The translations under genes were made by a program, and so were the position numbers. Below, one piece after another: positions 1 through 6,264 of a stretch of 10,290 bases of DNA. Numbering within the stretch: the first letter of the stretch is position 1; each line of letters opens with the position of its first letter. Source of the stretch: Gemmatimonadota bacterium (GTDB taxonomy: Bacteria; Gemmatimonadota; Gemmatimonadetes; Palauibacterales; Palauibacteraceae); contig JABDQB010000156.1 in NCBI GenBank assembly GCA_013042495.1, positions 1 through 10,290 on the forward strand, read 5' to 3'. The notes below the pieces were generated by a model that did no database searches, was not told the DNA's origin, and saw only the letters and a list, made by a program, of their open reading frames with translations.

Positions 1-48
1 TTCCGGGGTCACGGCGGCAAGCTCGCCGACAAGCGGGCCCGTCTGTAG
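1..48 (+). CDS. rpsS: 30S ribosomal protein S19, C-terminal end (partial)
   Basis: The window opens in the last 15 codons of rpsS, in frame from base 1 and ending with TAG at 46-48. The visible residues read FRGHGGKLADKRARL. An RGH motif followed by a basic DKR tail is the usual end of S19, the small-subunit head protein that sits with S13 near the A site. The 5' part lies outside the window. It is followed after 31 nt by rplV, the standard rpsS-rplV order of the S10 operon. The identification rests on a short stretch plus context, but both agree. Confidence 0.93.
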   Translation, partial: FRGHGGKLADKRARL

Positions 49-79
49 GGCCGGGTAACGGAAGCCAGGGGATAGCGAG

Positions 80-430
80 ATGGAAGCGCGAGCAGTCTCG
101 AAGAGAATCCGGATGTCGGCCAGGAAAATGCGGCTGGTGATCGACCAGATCCGCAACGCCGACGTGAATGACGCCTATTCGATTCTCCAGTTTTCGAAGA
201 AGGGCGCGTCGGAGCCGATCGACAAGGCGCTGCGGTCAGCCGTCGCCAACGCGGTCTACAAGGCCGACCAGCAGGGCGAGGTGCTGGACGTGGACGACCT
301 CTACGTCAAGGAAGCCTGGGTGAACGAGGGGCCAACGCTCCGTCGTTACCGGGCCGCCGGCATGGGTCGCGCCTCACCGATTCGCAAGCGCATGAGTCAC
401 GTCACCGTCGTCGTGGACAAAAAGGAGTAA
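80..430 (+). CDS. rplV: 50S ribosomal protein L22
   Basis: A 116-residue L22, close to the usual 110-120. The N-terminal MSARKMRLVIDQIR segment (residues 12-25), the KALRSAVANA helix (about 49-58) and the C-terminal beta-hairpin region with GRASPIRKRMSHVTVVV are family hallmarks. In known ribosomes that hairpin lines the peptide exit tunnel and contacts 23S rRNA. The ATG at 80 is preceded by AGGGGA (67-72) at 7-nt spacing. The gene follows rpsS and is only 2 nt from rpsC, so it is almost certainly cotranscribed and translationally coupled. Nothing unusual was seen. Confidence 0.97.
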   Translation: MEARAVSKRIRMSARKMRLVIDQIRNADVNDAYSILQFSKKGASEPIDKALRSAVANAVYKADQQGEVLDVDDLYVKEAWVNEGPTLRRYRAAGMGRASPIRKRMSHVTVVVDKKE

Positions 431-432
431 CC

Positions 433-1101
433 GTGGGCCAGAAGACACATCCGTACGGCTTCAGACTGGGGCTCGTGAAGCCCTGGAAGTCTCGGTGGTA
501 CGCGAACGGGCGCGATTTTCCGGCTCTGCTCGCCGAGGATGAAAAGCTGCGGAAGTACTTGCACGCGAGGCTGGATCACGCGGCGGTGGCCGAAATCGAA
601 ATCGAGCGCAAGCCGACGAAGATCGTCGTGACGGTTCACACCGGTCGCCCCGGCGTCGTAATCGGCAAGCGAGGCGCCGAGGTGGACAAGCTGCGCGACG
701 AGCTCGCGCTGCTCACCGACTCCGAGGTCTCGATCAACGTCGAGGAGATCAAGCGGCCGGAGGTCAGCGCCCAGTTGGTCGCGAACAGCATCGCCCACCA
801 GCTGAAGCAGCGTATCGGCTTCCGGCGGGCCATGAAGCGGGCCATGCAGGCGGCTACCAGGGCGGGAGCGGAAGGCGTCAAGGTGCAGTGTGGTGGACGG
901 CTGGGAGGTGCGGAGATCGCGCGCACTGAGGGATATCACGAGGGCCGCGTGCCGCTTCACACGATGCGCGCGGACATCGATTACGCCGAATGCATGGCGA
1001 AGACCACGTACGGCTGCATCGGTGTGAAGGTCTGGATCTACCGCGGCGAGGTCAAGGACGACCGCCGCGGCCAGACGTACACCGCCGGCGGTGCCAAGTA
1101 G
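433..1101 (+). CDS. rpsC: 30S ribosomal protein S3
   Basis: A 222-residue S3 with the standard MGQKTHPYGFRLG start. The type II KH domain carries the GxxG-type loop VIGKRG at residues 76-81, and the C-terminal domain contains the IARTEGYHEGRVPLHTMRA block. S3 lies on the solvent side of the 30S head, at the mRNA entry channel, with S10 and S14. The start is GTG at 433, with AAAGGAG just upstream inside the end of rplV, and the second residue onward matches the family exactly. The stop is TAG. The gene is slightly shorter than the E. coli protein (233 aa) because the variable C-terminal tail is brief; this is normal. Confidence 0.98.
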   Translation: MGQKTHPYGFRLGLVKPWKSRWYANGRDFPALLAEDEKLRKYLHARLDHAAVAEIEIERKPTKIVVTVHTGRPGVVIGKRGAEVDKLRDELALLTDSEVSINVEEIKRPEVSAQLVANSIAHQLKQRIGFRRAMKRAMQAATRAGAEGVKVQCGGRLGGAEIARTEGYHEGRVPLHTMRADIDYAECMAKTTYGCIGVKVWIYRGEVKDDRRGQTYTAGGAK

Positions 1102-1140
1102 AGCCACGGCAGAGATTGAGACGGCTGGAGATATAGGACG

Positions 1141-1551
1141 ATGCTTCAACCAAAACGCGTAAAGTACCGGAAGCAGCAGAAGGGCAAGATCCGTGGCAAC
1201 GCAATGCGTGGCAACACGGTGGCCTTCGGAGACTACGGTTTGCAGACGCTGGATGCCGGGTGGATCACGAACCGCCAGATCGAGGCGGCCCGTGTAGCCA
1301 TGACCCGGCATATCAAGCGAGGCGGAAAGGTCTGGATTCGGATCTTCCCCGACAAGCCGATCACGTCCAAGCCGGCCGAGACGCGGATGGGAAAGGGTAA
1401 GGGCAACCCCGAGGGCTGGGTGGCCCCCGTCAAGCCGGGTCGGGTGATGTTCGAGCTGGAGGGTGTCGAAGAAAGCATCGCCCGGCGAGCCATGGATCTG
1501 GCCGCCGCGAAGCTGCCGGTGAGGACCCGGTTCGTGGTGCGGGAGGAGTAA
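1141..1551 (+). CDS. rplP: 50S ribosomal protein L16
   Basis: A 136-residue L16, the usual length. It begins MLQPKRVKYRKQQKG and contains the KVWIRIFPDKPITSKPAETRMGKGKG core (about 64-89), then the GWVAPVKPGRVMFE segment. L16 organises the A-site tRNA elbow region of the 50S and is needed for late 50S assembly. The arginine in the RMGKGKG loop corresponds to the region hydroxylated in E. coli; whether that happens here cannot be seen. A 39-nt gap containing GGAG and GGA elements separates it from rpsC, and rpmC follows after 5 nt. Confidence 0.98.
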   Translation: MLQPKRVKYRKQQKGKIRGNAMRGNTVAFGDYGLQTLDAGWITNRQIEAARVAMTRHIKRGGKVWIRIFPDKPITSKPAETRMGKGKGNPEGWVAPVKPGRVMFELEGVEESIARRAMDLAAAKLPVRTRFVVREE

Positions 1552-1556
1552 GCGAG

Positions 1557-1769
1557 ATGGATGCCAAGGATATCAGGGAACTGACCCAGGACGAAATCGA
1601 TATCGAGATCGAACGCGCGCGCGACGAGCTGTTCAAGCTCCGTTTTCGGGCCGCGTACGAAGAGCTCGAAAACCCGGGCCTCCTCAAGGAGCTTCGCCGG
1701 GATGTCGCGAGGATGAAGACGATCCGGCACGAGCGGGAGCTGCGGGCCGCGGGAGACAGCGATGCTTGA
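1557..1769 (+). CDS. rpmC: 50S ribosomal protein L29
   Basis: A 70-residue, charged, all-helical small protein: two antiparallel helices containing DELFKLRFRAAYEELENPGLLKELRRDVARMKTI. The FKLRF...LENP...LR..IAR pattern is the L29 signature. L29 sits beside L23 at the tunnel exit and contributes to the docking area for trigger factor and SRP. A strong GGAGGAG (1542-1548) lies 8 nt before the ATG, within the end of rplP. Its last 8 nt overlap the start of rpsQ in another frame, so the two are likely translationally coupled. The position between rplP and rpsQ is canonical. Confidence 0.96.
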   Translation: MDAKDIRELTQDEIDIEIERARDELFKLRFRAAYEELENPGLLKELRRDVARMKTIRHERELRAAGDSDA

Positions 1770-2043
1770 GGAATCGACGCAGACCGTGCAAAACCGCAAG
1801 GTTCGGCAGGGACGAGTAGTGAGCGACGCGATGGACAAGACCGTCGTGGTTTCCGTGGAGCGCCAGTTCGCGCATCCGCTGTACCGGAAGCGGGTAACGA
1901 AGCGGAAGAAGTACCACGCGCACGACGAGAGAAACGAGTTTCGCTCGGGCGACCTCGTGATCATCGAAGAGACGCGGCCGCTGTCCAAGCGCAAGCGCTG
2001 GCGGGTCGTGAAGCTCGTCGAGCGTCCGGTGCAGGAGGGCTGA
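1762..2043 (+). CDS. rpsQ: 30S ribosomal protein S17
   Basis: A 93-residue S17 with an OB-fold core. The VVSDAMDKTVVVSVERQFAHPLYRKRVTKRKKYHAHDE segment (about 19-55) and the SGDLVIIEETRPLSKRKRW segment are diagnostic. S17 is a primary 16S rRNA binder on the 30S body and acts early in assembly. The N-terminal extension of about 13 residues before RKVRQG is slightly longer than in E. coli. The ATG at 1762 lies inside rpmC (8-nt overlap) with GGGAG at 1751-1755, 6 nt upstream, which supports this start. An N-terminally shorter form is possible, but no better-placed start codon with a ribosome binding site is seen. Confidence 0.96.
   Translation: MLEESTQTVQNRKVRQGRVVSDAMDKTVVVSVERQFAHPLYRKRVTKRKKYHAHDERNEFRSGDLVIIEETRPLSKRKRWRVVKLVERPVQEG
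2033..2038 (+). promoter_or_regulatory. Shine-Dalgarno of rplN inside rpsQ
   Basis: A perfect AGGAGG lies within the last codons of rpsQ, 9 nt before the rplN ATG at 2048. A second GAGGAG directly abuts the ATG but is too close to be used. This fixes the rplN start and means initiation at rplN depends on ribosomes finishing rpsQ. Confidence 0.7.
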
Positions 2044-2047
2044 GGAG

Positions 2048-2416
2048 ATGATCCAGCAGGAGACTGATCTTCGCATCGCGGACAATTCTGGGGCGCGCCG
2101 CGCCCGGTGCATTCGAGTCCTCGGCGGCTCGGCGCGACGGTACGCGGGGCTCGGCGACGTCGTGGTCGTCACGATCAAGGACGCGATTCCGGGCGGAACC
2201 GTGAAGAAAGGTGAAGTCGCCAGGGCTGTGGTGGTTCGCGTGGCGAAAGAGAGTCGACGCAAGGATGGATCGTACATCCGGTTCGACGAGAACGCTGCCG
2301 TGATCATCAACGACGCTGGCGAACCGCGAGCCACCCGGATCTTTGGTCCGGTGGCCAGGGAGCTGAGGGAGAAGAGGTTCATGAAGATCGTCTCGCTTGC
2401 CCCCGAAGTGATCTGA
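2048..2416 (+). CDS. rplN: 50S ribosomal protein L14
   Basis: A 122-residue L14, exactly the typical length. It begins MIQQETDLRIADNSGARRARCIRVLGG, the family signature, and continues with the KKGEVARAVVVR strand and the RFDENAAVIIND motif. L14 forms intersubunit bridges with 16S rRNA and contacts L19; silencing factor RsfS binds it in bacteria. It starts 4 nt after rpsQ and ends 10 nt before rplX. Start and stop (TGA) are unambiguous. Nothing unusual was seen. Confidence 0.98.
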   Translation: MIQQETDLRIADNSGARRARCIRVLGGSARRYAGLGDVVVVTIKDAIPGGTVKKGEVARAVVVRVAKESRRKDGSYIRFDENAAVIINDAGEPRATRIFGPVARELREKRFMKIVSLAPEVI

Positions 2417-2426
2417 GGAGCCGGAC

Positions 2427-2762
2427 ATGAGCAACAAGAACAAGCTGCACGTGCGCCGGGGCGATCAGGTCCAGGTGATCGCGGGCAACTACAAGGGAGC
2501 GCGGGGGCAGGTGCTTCGCGCGATTCCCTCGAAGCACCAGGTCGTGGTGGAGGGCGTGAACATGCGCAAGCGCCACCAGGCCCCGACGCAGGCGAATCCG
2601 GAGGGTGGGATCATCACGTTCGAGGCACCGATTCACGTCTCGAATGTCATGCTCATCGATCCGTCGAGCGACGACCCGACCCGATATCGGAACCGGATCG
2701 ACGCGGACGGCACGAAGGAGCGGATCTCGACCAAGAGCGGCAACCCGATCCCGAGGCCGTAA
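2427..2762 (+). CDS. rplX: 50S ribosomal protein L24
   Basis: A 111-residue L24. The N-terminal KOW motif spans about residues 8-35 (RRGDQVQVIAGNYKGARGQV), followed by VEGVNMRKRHQ and the EAPIHVSNVMLIDP segment typical of the bacterial protein. L24 is one of the two assembly-initiator proteins of the 50S, binding the 5' domain of 23S rRNA near the tunnel exit. GAGGAG at 2415-2420 lies 6 nt before the ATG. The C-terminal part (DPTRYRNRIDADGTKERIS) is standard. In E. coli rplN-rplX begins the spc operon; here the spacing gives no sign of a break from the S10 genes. Confidence 0.97.
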   Translation: MSNKNKLHVRRGDQVQVIAGNYKGARGQVLRAIPSKHQVVVEGVNMRKRHQAPTQANPEGGIITFEAPIHVSNVMLIDPSSDDPTRYRNRIDADGTKERISTKSGNPIPRP

Positions 2763-2780
2763 GGTCCCGGGACCCAGGAT

Positions 2781-3362
2781 GTGAGTGACGTTGGCATGAA
2801 GCAGCAGCCCAGGCTGAGACAGCATTACGAGAAGCAGGTGGTCTCGAGACTCCAGGATGCCTTCGGGTTCGACAACCCGATGGAAGTCCCGCACGTCGAG
2901 AAAATCGTGATCAACTGTGGTCTCGGAGACGCGAAGGACAACGCGAAACTTCTGGACTCGGTGGTGGCGGAGCTGGTACGAATCAGCGGTCAGAAGCCCG
3001 TGGTCACGCGCGCCCGCAACTCGATCTCGAATTTCAATCTTCGGGAGGGAATGCCCGTAGGTGTGAAGGTCACGCTGCGCGCTTCGCGCATGTACGAGTT
3101 TCTGGACCGGTTCATCAGCACGGCCGTTCCCCGGATTCGAGACTTCCGTGGGTTCAACAGTCGCGCCTTCGATGGTCGTGGCAATTACACGGTCGGGATC
3201 CGGGAGCAGATGGTGTTCCCGGAGGTGGACTACGATGAGATCGTCCGCGTACACGGGATGGACATCACGTTCGTGACCTCGACGGATCGTGACGACGAGG
3301 CGCTGGTGCTGCTGCGGGAAATGGGCATGCCCTTCCGTGGCGAGACCCCGGTTGTGGTTTAA
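2781..3362 (+). CDS. rplE: 50S ribosomal protein L5
   Basis: A 193-residue L5 if started at GTG 2781, or 188 residues from the in-frame ATG at 2796; the E. coli protein has 179. Diagnostic blocks are VPHVEKIVINCGLGDA, SGQKPVVTRARNSISNF, the GMPVGVKVTLR strand, FISTAVPRIRDFRGFN and SFDGRGNY-type residues (AFDGRGNYTVGIREQMVFPE). L5 binds 5S rRNA in the central protuberance and contacts P-site tRNA. The start is the weak point: AGGA lies only 1 nt before GTG 2781 and 16 nt before ATG 2796, so neither is well placed. Homology begins around LRQHYEK, after both candidates. The 18-nt gap from rplX suggests coupling. Confidence 0.97.
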   Translation: MSDVGMKQQPRLRQHYEKQVVSRLQDAFGFDNPMEVPHVEKIVINCGLGDAKDNAKLLDSVVAELVRISGQKPVVTRARNSISNFNLREGMPVGVKVTLRASRMYEFLDRFISTAVPRIRDFRGFNSRAFDGRGNYTVGIREQMVFPEVDYDEIVRVHGMDITFVTSTDRDDEALVLLREMGMPFRGETPVVV

Positions 3363-3380
3363 CGCAGGTCGGAGAGAGTA

Positions 3381-3566
3381 ATGGCTAAGAAGTCCATGAT
3401 AGCGAAAGCGAACCGCAAGCCTAAGTACAGCGCACGGACGATCCGGCGGTGTCAGCGTTGCGGGCGGTCGCGGGCCTACATGCGGAAGTTCGGCCTGTGC
3501 AGGATCTGCTTCCGGCAGATGGCGCTCAGGGGAGAGATCCCGGGCGTTCGAAAGGCGAGTTGGTAA
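3381..3566 (+). CDS. rpsN: 30S ribosomal protein S14, zinc-binding type (S14Z)
   Basis: A 61-residue S14 of the short, zinc-binding class. Cysteines at 24 and 27 (CQRC) and 40 and 43 (CRIC) form the four-cysteine zinc site, and the protein ends GEIPGVRKASW as in this family. The long, cysteine-free S14 of E. coli is about 100 residues. S14 sits in the 30S head next to S3 and S10 and is a late assembly protein. GGAGAG lies upstream of the ATG. It stands in its canonical place between rplE and rpsH. Organisms with this type sometimes carry a zinc-independent paralogue elsewhere, which cannot be checked here. Confidence 0.98.
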   Translation: MAKKSMIAKANRKPKYSARTIRRCQRCGRSRAYMRKFGLCRICFRQMALRGEIPGVRKASW

Positions 3567-3569
3567 GAC

Positions 3570-3968
3570 ATGAGCATGAATGATCCCATTGCCGACATGC
3601 TGACGCGGATTCGCAATGCGAACCGGGCGGGACACCGTCGAGTCGACATGCCGGTTGCGAAGCTGAAGGTAGAGATCGCGCGTATCCTGACCGAGAACCA
3701 CTTCGTTCACGGCTACAAGGTCCTGGATGACGGGGCGCACGGGGTACTGCGGGTCTATCTCAAGTACACCGACGACGAGAAGCCGGTCATACGGTCGCTC
3801 AGGCGAATTTCCAGGCCAGGACTGCGGCGGTACGTCGGTGCCCAAGGAATGCCCAGGGTTCGCTCGGGCATGGGCATGGCCATCCTGTCGACGTCGAAGG
3901 GTTTGATGACGGACCGGCAGGCCCGGCAGCAGCGCGTCGGCGGAGAGGTCATCGCCACGGTCTACTAG
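3570..3968 (+). CDS. rpsH: 30S ribosomal protein S8
   Basis: A 132-residue S8, the usual size. The N-terminus NDPIADMLTRIRNANRAGH and the C-terminal STSKGLMTDRQARQQRVGGEVIATVY are strongly conserved. S8 binds the central domain of 16S rRNA directly. In E. coli it also represses the spc operon by binding the mRNA around the start of rplE; I did not find a convincing copy of that site here. The gene starts 3 nt after rpsN with no strong ribosome binding site, so it probably depends on coupling. An alternative in-frame ATG at 3576 is possible. The stop is TAG, followed by a 62-nt gap. Confidence 0.97.
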   Translation: MSMNDPIADMLTRIRNANRAGHRRVDMPVAKLKVEIARILTENHFVHGYKVLDDGAHGVLRVYLKYTDDEKPVIRSLRRISRPGLRRYVGAQGMPRVRSGMGMAILSTSKGLMTDRQARQQRVGGEVIATVY

Positions 3969-3996
3969 GACCGGGCGCAAGGAACAGTCGTCCCGC

Positions 3997-4011
3997 CTGG
4001 CGGGGCGCCAG
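3997..4011 (+). other. Perfect 6-bp hairpin in the rpsH-rplF gap
   Basis: CTGGCG at 3997-4002 is the exact reverse complement of CGCCAG at 4006-4011, with a GGG loop. It sits in the middle of the 62-nt space between rpsH and rplF. No run of T follows, so it is not an intrinsic terminator. It may be a pause, a processing site or simply a structured spacer. A hairpin of this size can occur by chance in GC-rich DNA. Confidence 0.4.
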
Positions 4012-4030
4012 ACAGTAGAGCGCGAGACAG

Positions 4031-4576
4031 ATGTCGAGAGTCGGAAGACAGCCGATCGTCGTCCCCCAGGGCGTGGACGTGTCCGTCGAGGGGTCCTTTG
4101 TGAGCGTCAAGGGCCCCAAAGGCGAGCTCAGCGGGCGTTTCGATGCGGACATGAAGATCGAGATGACGGATAGCGAGATCACGATCACCCGTCCCACGGA
4201 CCAGGCTCGGCACCGGGCGATTCACGGGCTGACCCGAAGCCTCGTGGCCAACATGGTCGAGGGGGTGCACACGGGTTTCGAGCGGTCGCTCGAAATCCAT
4301 GGTGTCGGGTACCGGGCCGTACAGAAGGGCTCGGCCGTGGAACTCTCCGTCGGATACAGCAACCCGGTGCTGTTCGAGGCACCCGCGGGAGTGGAGCTGA
4401 CGGTCGAGAAGCCGACGTTGCTGCACGTTCGCGGCATCGACAAACAGGCCGTAGGCGAAGTGGCGGCCCGGATCCGCAGGATTCGGCCTCCCGAGCCCTA
4501 CAAGGGCAAGGGTATCCGCTACAGCGGCGAGCACGTGCGGCGCAAGGCCGGTAAAGCTGCGGCCGTAGGCGTCTGA
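4031..4576 (+). CDS. rplF: 50S ribosomal protein L6
   Basis: A 181-residue L6 with the two tandem alpha/beta domains of the family. It begins MSRVGRQPIVVPQGVDVSV. It has HRAIHGLTRSLVANMVEGV in the domain 1 helix, HGVGYRAVQKGSAVELSVGYSNPV at the start of domain 2, and the C-terminal IRRIRPPEPYKGKGIRYSGE signature. L6 lies near the sarcin-ricin loop and the factor-binding site. The stop is doubled in frame, TGA at 4574-4576 followed at once by TAA at 4577-4579. Only a weak purine-rich stretch (GAGACAG) precedes the ATG. A long leader separates it from rpsH. Confidence 0.98.
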   Translation: MSRVGRQPIVVPQGVDVSVEGSFVSVKGPKGELSGRFDADMKIEMTDSEITITRPTDQARHRAIHGLTRSLVANMVEGVHTGFERSLEIHGVGYRAVQKGSAVELSVGYSNPVLFEAPAGVELTVEKPTLLHVRGIDKQAVGEVAARIRRIRPPEPYKGKGIRYSGEHVRRKAGKAAAVGV

Positions 4577-4636
4577 TAAAACGAGATACCGTATGTCGGT
4601 CGCGCGTCTTCAGGCGGCTGGCTGGAGGAGCAGGAG

Positions 4637-5014
4637 ATGGCAGTCAACAAATCGGCTGAGCGGCGTCGACGTCGCGCCACGAGGCACAAGAGAGTCCTCA
4701 AGAAGATGCGAGGCACGGCCGAGCGGCCGCGCCTGGTGGTCTTCCGCAGCTTGAAGAACATCGAAGGTCAGCTGGTCGATGACGACCGGGGGGCGACCCT
4801 GGCGGGCATCTCCACGCTGGCGATCGACGAAGCCGTCGAGGTGGAGGACCGCTCGGGCAAGGTGGCCGCCAGTTACCTGGCGGGGAAGACGCTGGCCGAG
4901 AAGGCGAAGGCCGCCGGCATCGAGACCATCGTGTTCGACCGCGGAGGCTACCGCTATCAGGGTCGTGTGAAGGCGTTCGCCGATGGGGCGAGGGCCGGCG
5001 GGCTGAAGTTCTAA
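4637..5014 (+). CDS. rplR: 50S ribosomal protein L18
   Basis: A 125-residue L18. The very basic N-terminus (MAVNKSAERRRRRATRHKRVLKKMRGTAERPRLVVFRS) is followed by the IEGQLVDDDRGATLAGIST core, then a FDRGGYRYQGRVKAFADGARAGGLKF ending that matches the family closely. L18 binds 5S rRNA together with L5 and anchors it in the central protuberance. GGAGGAG at 4624-4630 lies 6 nt before the ATG, a strong independent ribosome binding site. This suits its position after a 60-nt gap from rplF. The stop is TAA, and 74 nt of spacer precede rpsE. Confidence 0.97.
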   Translation: MAVNKSAERRRRRATRHKRVLKKMRGTAERPRLVVFRSLKNIEGQLVDDDRGATLAGISTLAIDEAVEVEDRSGKVAASYLAGKTLAEKAKAAGIETIVFDRGGYRYQGRVKAFADGARAGGLKF

Positions 5015-5088
5015 ACGAGATCACTTGACGGCTGAACCTCGCGCGAGAGACGCGGGAGGGCGCCGCAGGATTCGGAGAAGCTGAGGGA

Positions 5089-5622
5089 ATGGCGAAGAAG
5101 CAAGGTCGCAGACGAGATCGGCGGGACGAGGGGGACAACCTCAAGGAGAACGTGATCCATATCAACCGGGTCTCGAAGGTGGTCAAGGGTGGCCGCCGAT
5201 TCTCCTTCACTGCTCTCGTGGCCGTCGGTGACGGCCAGGGCAAGGTGGGCACATCGCTGGGCAAGGCCAATGAAGTGGCCGAGGCCATTCGTAAGGGGCT
5301 GGAACAGGCCCGGAAGGCGATGGTCGAGATCCCCATCATTGGCGGTACGATTCCGCACGAGCTGGTCGGCCGGCACGGTGCGGGCAGGGTGCTCCTGAAG
5401 CCAGCCTCGCCGGGTACGGGCGTGATCGCCGGCGGACCGGTGAGGGCCGTGCTCGACTGCGCCGGGGTGCAGGACATCCTTACCAAGAGCCTCGGCTCGA
5501 ACAACCCCCTGAACGTGGTCGCGGCGACGATGAACGGTCTCCAGAGTCTCATGACTCCCGAGGCGGTGGCGCGAGAGCGCGGCGTGGACGTCGAGGTGAT
5601 TCGGGAGGCGATGCGTGGCTAA
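5089..5622 (+). CDS. rpsE: 30S ribosomal protein S5
   Basis: A 177-residue S5. The N-terminal dsRNA-binding-like domain includes NVIHINRVSKVVKGGRRFSFTALVAVGDGQGKVG (21-54). The loop around residues 28-37 corresponds to the one where E. coli spectinomycin-resistance changes fall, and it looks wild type. The C-terminal domain holds GTIPHELVGRHGAGRVLLKPASPGTGVIAGG (86-116). S5 acts in mRNA unwinding at the entry channel and in decoding fidelity. GGAGAAG at 5074-5080 lies 8 nt before the ATG. Its last 8 nt overlap rpmD. The 74-nt upstream spacer is GC-rich and holds no gene. Confidence 0.98.
   Translation: MAKKQGRRRDRRDEGDNLKENVIHINRVSKVVKGGRRFSFTALVAVGDGQGKVGTSLGKANEVAEAIRKGLEQARKAMVEIPIIGGTIPHELVGRHGAGRVLLKPASPGTGVIAGGPVRAVLDCAGVQDILTKSLGSNNPLNVVAATMNGLQSLMTPEAVARERGVDVEVIREAMRG
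5603..5608 (+). promoter_or_regulatory. Shine-Dalgarno deciding the GTG start of rpmD
   Basis: GGGAGG inside the last codons of rpsE lies 6 nt before GTG 5615. It supports initiation of rpmD at this GTG, within rpsE, although no ATG is available there. Confidence 0.65.
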
Positions 5623-5800
5623 GAACATCCGGATCAAGCAGGTGCGCAGCGGGAGCAACGCGATTCGGAAGCAACGCGCGACGCTCGAGGCGCTGGGTCT
5701 CCGTCATCACCAGGCGGAGGTCGTGAAAGAGGACAACCCGGCCATTCGTGGCATGATTCGGGTGGTCGCGCACCTGGTGGAAGTCGAGGAGGTCGACTAG
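5615..5800 (+). CDS. rpmD: 50S ribosomal protein L30
   Basis: A 61-residue L30, the standard bacterial size. The sequence AKNIRIKQVRSGSNAIRKQRATLEALGLRHHQAEVVKEDNPAIRGMIRVVAHLVEVEEV follows the family pattern (ikQvrS.I......Q..tL..LGL......v...d.p..rGMi..v.hLv.vee). L30 is a small globular protein bound to 23S rRNA domain II. The start is GTG at 5615, in a different frame from rpsE and overlapping it by 8 nt, with GGGAGG 6 nt upstream. The stop is TAG. rplO follows after 4 nt. Confidence 0.97.
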   Translation: MAKNIRIKQVRSGSNAIRKQRATLEALGLRHHQAEVVKEDNPAIRGMIRVVAHLVEVEEVD

Positions 5801-5804
5801 ACCC

Positions 5805-6263
5805 ATGGCAGAAAGCAAGCGAATCGGCCTGGACAGCCTCAGCCCGACCCCCGGTTCCCGCGGTAAGCGGAAGCGGATTGGTCGGGGCCACGGCTCGGGT
5901 CACGGAAAGACGTCGGGCAGGGGCCACAAGGGGCAGAAGTCACGTTCGGGCGCCTCGATTCCGGCTTGGTTCGAGGGCGGCCAGATGCCGCTGTATCGGC
6001 GCGTGCCAAAGCGCGGTTTCAAGCCCATCAACCGGCGTGAGTTTCAGGTCGTCAACGTGGGCCTGATCGCCGGCCTGGAGGGCTCGGCGTTTGGTCCTGA
6101 AGAGCTCAAGGCGCATGGCCTCATCGCATCTCTCAAGAAGCCCGTCAAGATTCTCGGTGTGGGATCGGCCGGACGCGCGGTGACGGTTCGCGCGCACGCG
6201 TTCAGCGCGGCGGCCCGCGAGAAGATCGAGGCAGACGGCGGAACCGCGGAACTGATCAGCTGA
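5805..6263 (+). CDS. rplO: 50S ribosomal protein L15
   Basis: A 152-residue L15. The glycine-rich, basic N-terminal extension (residues 20-50, RIGRGHGSGHGKTSGRGHKGQKSRSG) penetrates the rRNA core and is the family hallmark. It is followed by FEGGQMPLYRRVPKRGFKPIN and a C-terminal globular domain ending near VTVRAHAFSAAAREKIEADGG. L15 is a late 50S assembly protein bridging several 23S domains. GAGGAGG in the end of rpmD (5786-5792) is 12 nt before the ATG. The neighbours rpmD and secY confirm the call. Confidence 0.98.
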   Translation: MAESKRIGLDSLSPTPGSRGKRKRIGRGHGSGHGKTSGRGHKGQKSRSGASIPAWFEGGQMPLYRRVPKRGFKPINRREFQVVNVGLIAGLEGSAFGPEELKAHGLIASLKKPVKILGVGSAGRAVTVRAHAFSAAAREKIEADGGTAELIS

Positions 6264-6264
6264 C

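Noticed and set aside
397..1311. A 304-codon minus-strand open frame opposite rpsC and the start of rplP, plus many shorter antisense frames through the window
   Set aside because: Antisense shadow frames are common in GC-rich coding DNA; the plus-strand products are certain and no ribosome binding or family motif supports the antisense ones.
2779..2784. ATG at 2779 as the start of rplE
   Set aside because: It is followed directly by TGA and is out of frame with L5; the usable candidates are GTG 2781 and ATG 2796.
2379..3980. A 533-codon open frame on the minus strand across rplX, rplE, rpsN and rpsH
   Set aside because: It lies wholly antisense to four highly conserved genes. Its composition is rich in Arg, His, Leu and Val as expected from reverse-reading GC-rich codons, and it shows no recognisable domain.
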